From positions 1 through 42,069 of the forward strand of contig NZ_VOSS01000023.1 in the NCBI RefSeq assembly GCF_007997035.1: a DNA stretch of 42,069 nt, read 5' to 3'. Under the pieces are notes generated by a model, which ran no database searches, had not been told where the DNA came from, and saw only the letters and a program-made list of their open reading frames with translations. Source of the DNA: Ralstonia sp. TCR112 (GTDB taxonomy: Bacteria > Pseudomonadota > Gammaproteobacteria > Burkholderiales > Burkholderiaceae). This document shows positions 36,420 through 42,069 of this stretch, piece after piece. Each line of letters opens with the position of its first letter. Positions within the stretch are counted from its first letter, which is position 1. The translations under genes were made by a program, and so were the position numbers.

Positions 36420-37355
36420 ATGGCCAGCGTGATCTGCGGCTCGGTTGCCTACGACACCATCATGACGTTCGACGGACACTTCCGCGAACACATCCTGCCC
36501 GACAAGATCCACATCCTGAACGTCTCCTTTCTGGTGCCGACCATGCGCCGGGAGTTCGGTGGCTGCGCAGGCAACATCGCCTATACGCTGAAGATGCTCG
36601 GCGGCGAGCCCATCATCATGGGCACGGTCGGCCAGGATGCGGGCCCGTATCTGGACTACCTGAAAAAGCTCGGCATCTCGACCGCGCATATCACGGAGGT
36701 GCCGGACACGTTCACCGCGCAAGCGATGATCACGACCGACCGCGACAACAACCAGATCACCGCCTTCCACCCAGGCGCGATGAGCCATTCGAGCATCAAT
36801 TCGGTCAAGAATGCCTTGCCGGCAAGGCTCGGTCTGGTGGGCCCCGACAGCCGCGAAGGCATGCTGCACCACGCCACCCAATTTGCCGAATCGGGCGTGC
36901 CTTTCATCTTTGATCTGGGCCAGGCAATGCCGCTGTTTGACGGCGCCGACCTCCGCCACTTCGTTGAACTCGCCAGCTACGTGGTGGTCAATGACTACGA
37001 AGCGCAGGTCATGCTGTCACGCACGGGCTACAGTGCGGCAGAACTTGCGCAGCGCGTCGAGGCTTACATCGTCACGCGCGGGGAAGAAGGGGCGGAGATT
37101 TACGCCGGCGGCAAGCAGTACACTATTCCGGTCGTGCCGGCCGAACGTGTGGTCGACCCAACCGGATGCGGCGACGCCTTCCGCGGCGGCCTGCTCTACG
37201 GCATCGAGAACGGCCTGGACTGGGACACCACCGGTCGTCTCGCCAGCCTGATGGGCTCACTCAAGATCGCTTGCCAAGGCCCGCAGAATCACGGCCTGCC
37301 CGTCGACGAGATTGCCCGGCGCTTCGAATCCGCTTTCGGGTATCGGTATCAATAA
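36420..37355 (+). CDS. PfkB-family kinase (adenosine kinase-like)
   Basis: A 311-residue ribokinase-fold enzyme. The N-terminal GSVAYDTIMTFDGHF and GGCAGNIAYTLKMLGGEP match signature 1. DPTGCGDAFRGG (246-257) is signature 2, with catalytic Asp252. NDYEAQVMLS and VTRGEEGAEIY are the usual nucleotide-site phrases. The overall pattern is close to bacterial adenosine kinases of this family, so nucleoside salvage is the best guess, but a sugar kinase cannot be excluded. The ATG at 36420 is preferred over the GTG at 36396, which falls inside the hairpin. The lipoprotein gene begins 9 bp after its stop. Confidence 0.85.
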   Translation: MASVICGSVAYDTIMTFDGHFREHILPDKIHILNVSFLVPTMRREFGGCAGNIAYTLKMLGGEPIIMGTVGQDAGPYLDYLKKLGISTAHITEVPDTFTAQAMITTDRDNNQITAFHPGAMSHSSINSVKNALPARLGLVGPDSREGMLHHATQFAESGVPFIFDLGQAMPLFDGADLRHFVELASYVVVNDYEAQVMLSRTGYSAAELAQRVEAYIVTRGEEGAEIYAGGKQYTIPVVPAERVVDPTGCGDAFRGGLLYGIENGLDWDTTGRLASLMGSLKIACQGPQNHGLPVDEIARRFESAFGYRYQ

Positions 37356-37364
37356 GGAACGAAC

Positions 37365-37832
37365 ATGAAACCCATCTATCGCATCGGCGCCGCGACTCTG
37401 CTGGTCGCCGCCCTTGGCCTGCAAGGCTGCGCCATGGGCACCAACTCCAACAGCGCCTACACCTCGGGGCAGGCGCAGCGCGAGCAGACCGTGCGCTTCG
37501 GTACGGTAGATTCCGTGCGCAATGTCGTGATCGATCGTGAGCAGACCGGCGTTGGCACCATTGCCGGCGGCGCAATCGGCGGCATCGGTTCGGCAGCAGC
37601 CATCGGGCGCGGCAACGGCTCGGTGGCGGCGGGTGTGCTCGGTGCGATTCTCGGCGGCGTCGCAGGCAGCGCGCTCGAAGGTCAGATGAACAAGCGGCCT
37701 GGCCTGGAAATCACCGTCAAGCTCGACAACGGCGAGTACCGCGCCATCACGCAAGACGCGGACGAGGCGTTCCGCCCTGGCGAGCGCGTGCGCCTGCTGT
37801 CATCGGGCGGCGTGACGCGCGTCACGCACTGA
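37365..37832 (+). CDS. Glycine-zipper outer-membrane lipoprotein (SlyB/Pcp-like)
   Basis: A 155-residue lipoprotein. The lipobox is LQGC with Cys22 as acylation site, followed by a polar NSNSAYTSG linker. The segment FGTVDSVRNVVIDREQTGVGTIAGGAIGGIGS...GVLGAILGGVAGSALEG carries the Gly-zipper repeat (about 62-105) known from SlyB/PcP-type proteins. A C-terminal beta domain (EITVKLDNGEYRAITQDADEAFRPGERVRLL) follows. Such proteins sit in the outer membrane and are often linked to envelope stress. The gene has its own ribosome site and a strong terminator at 37875. Confidence 0.9.
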   Translation: MKPIYRIGAATLLVAALGLQGCAMGTNSNSAYTSGQAQREQTVRFGTVDSVRNVVIDREQTGVGTIAGGAIGGIGSAAAIGRGNGSVAAGVLGAILGGVAGSALEGQMNKRPGLEITVKLDNGEYRAITQDADEAFRPGERVRLLSSGGVTRVTH

Positions 37833-37874
37833 TCGATTGCGCTCGGCTGATACGCCGAGAGATTCATCGGAAAC

Positions 37875-37906
37875 ACCGCATCGGCATCGCGCCGGTGCGG
37901 TTTTTT
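37875..37906 (+). terminator. Intrinsic terminator of the glycine-zipper lipoprotein gene
   Basis: An 11-bp stem, ACCGCATCGGC (37875-37885) with GCCGGTGCGGT (37891-37901) including one G-U pair, then six T. Confidence 0.92.
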
Positions 37907-37942
37907 ATGCTCGCGAGAAACGTATGCGAAACGCGCGGGCAA

Positions 37943-37978
37943 GAAAAAGCCCGCCGGGGCGTGAGCCGATCGGCGGGC
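37943..37978 (-). terminator. Intrinsic terminator of the histone H1-like gene
   Basis: On the minus strand, GCCCGCCG (37978-37971), a 14-nt loop, CGGCGGGC (37956-37949), then TTTTTC. It lies about 105 bp beyond the histone-like stop. Confidence 0.8.
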
Positions 37979-38083
37979 GGTGCAAGACACCAAGGCCTTG
38001 CGGACCGGATACGCAGTATCCGATCAGGTGGGCGCGACCTGCGCGCCGCTGTGGTCCCGGAGGATCACCGTCGTCAGAATGAC

Positions 38084-38614
38084 TTACGGACGGTTGCCGG
38101 TCGGGAACGGCCATGCCGCAGCCGGGTTCAGCGCGGTCTTGGCAGCGGGTGCAGCAGGTGCAGCGGCCGGAGCAGCAGCGGGCTTGGCGACAGCCTTCTT
38201 GGCCGGAGCCTTCTTCGCAGCAGGCTTGGCGGCAGCCTTCTTCGCAGCCGGGGCCTTCTTCGCAGCAGCCTTCTTCGCAGCAGGCTTGGCAGCAGCCTTC
38301 TTGGCAGCCGGAGCCTTCTTGGCTGCAACCTTCTTCACTGCGGCTTTCTTGGCCGGAGCCTTCTTGGCTGCAACCTTCTTCACTGCAGCTTTCTTGGCCG
38401 GAGCCTTCTTGGCTGCAACCTTCTTCACTGCGGCCTTCTTGGCGGGTGCCTTCTTGGCAGCGACCTTCTTAGCTGCAACCTTCTTGGCCGGGGCCTTCTT
38501 AGCGGCCGGAGCAGCCTTCTTTGCAGCAGCCTTCTTGGCGGCCGGAGCCTTCTTTGCAGCGGCCTTCTTGGCCGGGGCCTTGGCGGCCGGTTTCTTCTTA
38601 GCAGCAGTTGCCAT
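38084..38614 (-). CDS. Histone H1-like DNA-binding protein (Ala/Lys/Pro repeats)
   Basis: A 176-residue protein built almost entirely of AAKK, APAKK and AAVKKV units, ending in a short tail [15 protein letters not shown]. It is strongly basic, with no acidic residues in the repeat region, and should bind DNA nonspecifically like the C-terminal tail of histone H1. The ATG at 38614 has an AAGGAG ribosome site; a longer frame to 38704 lacks one. Three tandem 45-bp copies (38321-38455) encode identical or nearly identical 15-residue units, so length variation between strains is likely. It is transcribed away from the gene-poor stretch 38.6-40.35 kb. Confidence 0.9.
   Translation of the reverse strand: MATAAKKKPAAKAPAKKAAAKKAPAAKKAAAKKAAPAAKKAPAKKVAAKKVAAKKAPAKKAAVKKVAAKKAPAKKAAVKKVAAKKAPAKKAAVKKVAAKKAPAAKKAAAKPAAKKAAAKKAPAAKKAAAKPAAKKAPAKKAVAKPAAAPAAAPAAPAAKTALNPAAAWPFPTGNRP
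38321..38455. repeat. Three tandem 45-bp repeats inside the histone-like gene
   Basis: Units at 38321-38365, 38366-38410 and 38411-38455 each begin GGCTGCAACCTTCTTCACTG. The second differs from the first by one base, and the third by a few bases. In frame, each encodes 15 residues of the Lys/Ala/Pro pattern. Replication slippage is the likely origin. Confidence 0.85.
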
Positions 38615-38643
38615 GGGAAACTCCTTCAAGATTGGGTATCGAA

Positions 38644-39087
38644 CTATCGAGATTGAGCAACCCGACCGGCCCGATCCCACGATGCATTGGCACCGCCAGA
38701 CCAACCGAGCGAGCGATTCATCGGCGCGCCACCAAACGGCAGTCGCACGCTAATGAATTCGGTAGGAAGATCTGCGACTTGCGCGGTGAACACACGCAGC
38801 AAGTTGCACGCCCCGGTTGCGCGCACGAGCGCAGCCGCAGTCGGCCGGACAGAATGCATCCGGCGAGTCTTCATCAATTGAGAGGACCGGGGCATCGTGG
38901 CCACACCGGTCGAAATCTGATCTTGCGCGAATCGCTGCGTAGACCGCAAAGCCGCTTGCAGCGTGACTTCGCGGACAGCGAAAAACTGGAGAGCGCGCGT
39001 TTTCTTTTGGGGGTAGTACGCCCATCCCGACGGGGGGATCGCAGAGACGGCACCGAGTTCAAACAGCCCTGTCGGCGTGGCGTGCAT
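38644..39087 (-). CDS. Hypothetical ORF upstream of the histone-like gene (doubtful)
   Basis: A 147-codon frame on the same strand as, and 29 bp upstream of, the histone-like gene. A GAGGAG stretch lies about 12 bases before its ATG, a long spacing. The protein ([27 protein letters not shown]...) matches no family I know and has no clear domain, signal peptide or membrane helix. Codon third positions are moderately GC-rich. The histone gene must have a promoter in or before this segment, so the ORF may be spurious. Confidence 0.25.
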   Translation of the reverse strand: MHATPTGLFELGAVSAIPPSGWAYYPQKKTRALQFFAVREVTLQAALRSTQRFAQDQISTGVATMPRSSQLMKTRRMHSVRPTAAALVRATGACNLLRVFTAQVADLPTEFISVRLPFGGAPMNRSLGWSGGANASWDRAGRVAQSR

Positions 39088-39420
39088 CAAAGTGGTTACG
39101 CTCCTCGACTACCTTTCACTTGCCGCTTGGAACTTCATCGTCGTTGATCGCGCGAAGGTCCCTTGCATCGAAGTCAACGTCTTGTCAAGGCGAATCATAA
39201 TTCGTTTGCGCGGTGATGTTAAGAGATTTATGCAAAAAGCGCGGTGAGTTTTGGTGAAGGATTGCGCTGCGTCTGTGCGTCGCTGCGATTCGCATCGCGC
39301 ATGCGCGCAGATCGCTGTCGCGAATGCGCATTTTCTTGCGTCGTGACATCACGTTGCGGCGTTGCTCCACGTTGACACACGTGTCCCGCAAACCCAGTGT
39401 TCATGCCGGTTTACAGCAAC
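39088..39420. other. Gene-poor stretch, left part
   Basis: No convincing gene. The part 39180-39240 is AT-richer (AATCATAATTCG, TTAAGAGATTTATGC) and could hold a promoter. From about 39275 the sequence becomes rich in TGCG, GCGC and CGCATCGCGC words and merges into the anomalous core. Confidence 0.5.
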
Positions 39421-39720
39421 ACGCGATGTTGTGCGCGTGTGCATCATCAACTCGCGCACGCGCCTCGCGCGCGTTCGGCATCGTCGTGCGCGACGACGTG
39501 CGAGCTGCGCGATGCGCGTCGAAAAAAACGATGCGTAGATGCGACAACGCGCGCGAATTTTTCGCGCTCGACACGTCGATACGCACGCAATCGAAGCGAT
39601 CGACGCGCGTCTATCGACGTGTTGAGCGTGTCGACGACGACGCTGATCTGCATCTCGAACGCCGTCGACGCGCACTGCGCGAAGTCGATGCGATTGCGAC
39701 GACCAACAGCGTGCATGCAG
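39421..39720. other. CpG-saturated, GG/CC-depleted segment
   Basis: By hand count this 300-bp segment holds about 65 CpG dinucleotides but only 1 GG and 3 CC. A random sequence of similar GC content would give about 27 CpG and about 54 GG plus CC. It is dominated by words such as GCGCG, TCGACG, GATGCG and CGACGACG, with much alternating purine-pyrimidine sequence. Several frames stay open on both strands, but their products are Arg-rich nonsense with no family resemblance, so I treat it as noncoding. Confidence 0.7.
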
Positions 39721-40350
39721 ATGCCGCAAATCGCGTGCCGCGCATCCGATGCGCGAGGTGGTTGCGATGGGACCGAAGCATCGATGCCTGCATGAGCGCG
39801 ACTCGCATCCGCGCATGCGCGATGGATGTCGATGCCTCCGACGCGGACATCGGATCGCGACGATGCCCGACTGCGCGAACGACTTCGACAGCGCGGCCCG
39901 CGCGACGCTCAACCGATCGCCGATCGCGGGAAAACCCTGCTCAGCAACCGCTGAAAACTTTACGCAACTGCGTTTGAAACGACGCTGTTTTGCGACGATA
40001 GAAGAATTGTTCTACGGCAATCCGCAGGCCATTTTTGCTGCAACCCTGTCACCCCAAGAATGGCTTGCCGTAGCGTTTTATTCGAAATCGAGTTCGCAAA
40101 TTGCTGCAACCGCAAATCCGGGTGTCAGGTTGGCGCTGATTGTCATGCCATTCGGTTTCACTTCACGATCCGCTCACCACATCAGCACGGCATCGATCGC
40201 GCGGTGTGGCACGGGCCTGCGCGTGGCACGTGAGAAGACAGGGAGGTCGTCGCCAACCCCACATGGCTGACGACGACAAACCCGACGAGCAAAGAGCGCA
40301 AGACAGAAGGGGTCCAACAAGCGTTCTGTTCTGAGTAGTGGAGGCACAAG
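39721..40350. other. Gene-poor stretch, right part
   Basis: The anomalous composition fades by about 39920. From 39940 the sequence is lower in GC and ordinary. A plus-strand frame of 173 codons (39749-40270) is open but looks unlike a protein family. A 9-bp inverted repeat, CTACGGCAA (40012-40020) and TTGCCGTAG (40065-40073), has a 44-nt loop. The end (40330-40350) carries the GGAGG ribosome site of the next gene. Confidence 0.45.
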
Positions 40351-41148
40351 ATGCGCGATCGAGCGTTCTTGTCGAAATCGAATCCGCCGAAGTGCGGACT
40401 GTTCCTGCAGTGCATGCTGGCGACAGCATCGCTCGCCATGTTGGCCGGTTGCGCGAATTCGGGCAGCGGCGACATGGGTACGTCGCTGGGCGGCGGCAGC
40501 GATTCGCAGTCCAAGCCGGCGATTGCGGCATCGACCTCGCCCACGTGGTCGAACAACGACAGCGGCAATGCAACGGGTAGCACCGGATCGACCGGCAGCA
40601 CACCCATCGCGACGCTGACCGGCCCCGTCGAGCAGCTGACGACTACGACCATCAGCGCCATCGTGCCGCTCACCAGCGCGCTGACTTCCACCACGCAAAC
40701 GCTGGGTGCGGCCACTGGCCTCGGTGCACCGGTGAGCAACGTGTTGTCGACGCTGGGCAGTGCGCTCGGCAGCGAAGGCAGCACGATCACGACGGCCGGC
40801 AAAGGCGATGCGCTGGTGTCAACGCTGGGCAACACAGTCAGCGCACTCGGCTCGCTCACCAGCGGGTTGTCGACGATCGCCGCGCCGGCGGCGCCGTCCT
40901 CAGCAGGCGGTGCGCCGGGTGGTGCGTTGACCGGCGCGCTCGGCGGTGCGCTGGCGCCGGTTACGTCGGCAGTCGGTTCGCTGACGGCGGGCTTGCCTGG
41001 TGTCAGTACGCTCGGCTCGATCGGCGCAGTCGGCAGTGGTGGTACGGCCGCAACGGGTCCGCTCGGCGGATTGGGCAGCGCCGGCGCAACGGTGGGCGGG
41101 TTGGTTGGCGGGGTGCTGTCGGGTGTGACATCCGGCGTGCATCACTGA
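40351..41148 (+). CDS. Low-complexity Gly/Thr/Ser-rich lipoprotein
   Basis: A 265-residue putative surface or envelope lipoprotein. The signal peptide ends in the lipobox LAGC with Cys34. The mature part is almost free of charged residues and is built of Gly, Ala, Thr, Ser, Val and Leu, with recurring motifs such as LGSALGS, TVSALGSLTSGLSTI, GGALTGALGGALAPVTSAVGSLTAGL and VGGLVGGVLSGVTSGV. Pipelines often label such Ralstonia proteins collagen-like, but there is no regular Gly-X-Y triplet here. A strong GGAGG ribosome site precedes the ATG. The next gene encodes a paralogue. Function unknown; biofilm, adhesion or envelope roles are guesses. Confidence 0.75.
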   Translation: MRDRAFLSKSNPPKCGLFLQCMLATASLAMLAGCANSGSGDMGTSLGGGSDSQSKPAIAASTSPTWSNNDSGNATGSTGSTGSTPIATLTGPVEQLTTTTISAIVPLTSALTSTTQTLGAATGLGAPVSNVLSTLGSALGSEGSTITTAGKGDALVSTLGNTVSALGSLTSGLSTIAAPAAPSSAGGAPGGALTGALGGALAPVTSAVGSLTAGLPGVSTLGSIGAVGSGGTAATGPLGGLGSAGATVGGLVGGVLSGVTSGVHH

Positions 41149-41280
41149 TCACCGCTCTGTAGAACTTTCTTTGCATTCGACAGCAAACGCAGGCGGATGC
41201 TACCCGCTGGACGCCAGATGCGCGTTCTTCTGACCCGGCGGTGACACGCGGTACGGGCCGCGCTTACAAGGAGACTCACC

Positions 41281-42069
41281 ATGAAGATTCAGAACCCGCT
41301 CCACACTTCTTCTTCGGCTTCGTCGTCCGCCGTTTCGGCGTCGCGCACGCTGCTGGCAGCCGCTGCAGTGACCGTGCTGACGCTGGCCGGCTGCGCTTCG
41401 GGCGGCAATCCGAACGGCGATACGACACCGTCGTCGACGGCCAACAACGATCCGGGCGCGGTGCCGGTCGGCAACGTCGCCAGCAGCAGCGGCAACGTCG
41501 TCACGCAGACGGGCAAAACCGTCAGCGACCTTGGTACGACGATCGGCACGGCGTCGGTGCCCGTCATCGGCGGCACGGCGGCGCAGAAGGATCTGGGTGC
41601 AACGGTCACCTCTGCCGGCAACACGGTCCAGACATTGGGCGGCGGCATCAGCAACGGGCTCGGCAAGATCGGCTCGACGCCCGACCCGGTCGGCACGACG
41701 GTGCAAAGCTCGGGTGACGTGATCCGCTCCGCCGGGGTGACGGTCGGCAACGCAGGGCAGACCGTCTCGGATCTGGGTGCCGCCGGCAGCCCGCTGGCGC
41801 CGCTGAATCCGGTGACGTCGCCGGTGGGCAGCGGTGTGTCTGCGCTGGGTCAGGTAATGCAGGGTGCCGGCGGGCTCGTCACGATTGGCACGTCGAGCGG
41901 CCCGGTGCAGCAGGTCACGCAGCAGACCAGCAACGCGATCGTGCCGCTGTCGTCGCAGCTCGTGAAGGGCACGCAGACGGTCGGCAGCGCGACGATGCTC
42001 GGCGGCCCGTTGGCCGGTGCGCTGAATACGGTTGGCGGCGGCCTGCAGAGCGCGGGCGCGCAAGTCGGC
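41281..42069 (+). CDS. Low-complexity lipoprotein paralogue, cut by window end
   Basis: 263 codons are present with no stop before the window ends. The ATG at 41281 follows an AAGGAGA ribosome site. A Ser-rich N-terminus leads to a hydrophobic core and lipobox LAGC (Cys38), then CASGGNPNGDTTPSS. The mature region has a loose repeat in which G-x-T-V-x-x-L/A-G recurs every 10-20 residues: TGKTVSDLGTTIG, AGNTVQTLGGGI, VGTTVQSSGDVIRSAG, AGQTVSDLGAAG, KGTQTVGSA. It resembles the protein at 40351 in lipobox, composition and repeat style, so the two are probably an old tandem duplication, 132 bp apart. Confidence 0.75.
   Translation, partial: MKIQNPLHTSSSASSSAVSASRTLLAAAAVTVLTLAGCASGGNPNGDTTPSSTANNDPGAVPVGNVASSSGNVVTQTGKTVSDLGTTIGTASVPVIGGTAAQKDLGATVTSAGNTVQTLGGGISNGLGKIGSTPDPVGTTVQSSGDVIRSAGVTVGNAGQTVSDLGAAGSPLAPLNPVTSPVGSGVSALGQVMQGAGGLVTIGTSSGPVQQVTQQTSNAIVPLSSQLVKGTQTVGSATMLGGPLAGALNTVGGGLQSAGAQVG

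Noticed and set aside
38321-38455. Repeats that might suggest a CRISPR array
   Set aside because: Units are directly adjacent without spacers and lie in frame within the histone-like gene.
39324-39977. Long overlapping frames on both strands (39324-39977 plus, 39349-39912 minus)
   Set aside because: Products are Arg-rich and unlike any family, and several frames are open together because the segment has few stop triplets. The dinucleotide bias explains them better than coding.
40351-41148. Collagen-like triple-helix protein
   Set aside because: Glycines are frequent but not in a Gly-X-Y register over any long stretch.

Overview
The window is a high-GC betaproteobacterial chromosome segment, most likely Ralstonia (R. 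pickettii/insidiosa type). I infer this from the protein sequences themselves: a porin leader ending AQTNVTL, type II OMP decarboxylase, an Ala/Lys/Pro histone H1-like protein, and the blocks thiL-pgpA-pncC, accB-accC-prmA and rnb-tonB-aroE-mtgA. No rRNA, tRNA, CRISPR array or insertion sequence was found. Most of the window is core chromosome. The parts that look accessory are the sugar cluster, the RNase/barstar pair and the right-hand end.

Layout. 1-3.2 kb: start of a porin gene, a divergent LysR regulator, a glyoxalase-fold protein, rsmE and a YidB-like protein, closed by a bidirectional terminator. 3.2-13.2 kb: a sugar catabolism and uptake locus. A GbpR-type LysR gene is divergent from a seven-gene plus-strand operon: IlvD/Edd sugar-acid dehydratase, MFS transporter, 2-keto-3-deoxy-L-arabinonate dehydratase, L-arabinose/D-galactose 1-dehydrogenase, then the periplasmic binding protein, ATPase and permease of an arabinose ABC importer. 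Together these encode uptake of L-arabinose and most of its non-phosphorylating oxidation toward 2-oxoglutarate. The lactonase and the final semialdehyde dehydrogenase are not in the window. 13.2-14.3 kb: a secreted guanyl-specific RNase (barnase/RNase Sa type), with a long barstar-like inhibitor gene overlapping it by 4 bp.

14.7-29.2 kb: housekeeping genes. These are maeB; thiL-pgpA-pncC; pyrF with a small His-rich ORF behind it; corA; the minus-strand run rnb-like, tonB-like, aroE, mtgA; and the minus-strand run mpl, yqiA-like esterase, ubiC. 29.2-37.9 kb, plus strand: a conserved protein of unknown function, a TlpA-like thioredoxin, aroQ, accB, accC, prmA, a zinc-ribbon/DUF3426 membrane protein, tpx, a PfkB-family kinase and a glycine-zipper lipoprotein.

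37.9-42.1 kb is the least ordinary part. It holds a histone H1-like gene with an internal 45-bp tandem repeat, about 1.7 kb without a convincing gene, and two consecutive genes for low-complexity Gly/Thr/Ser/Val-rich lipoproteins, the second cut by the window end. The gene-poor stretch contains a core (about 39421-39720) that is saturated with CpG and almost free of GG and CC dinucleotides. The most unusual signals are this core, the lipoprotein pair, the extended barstar, and several long intergenic palindromes (araF-araG, before tpx, after the thioredoxin gene).
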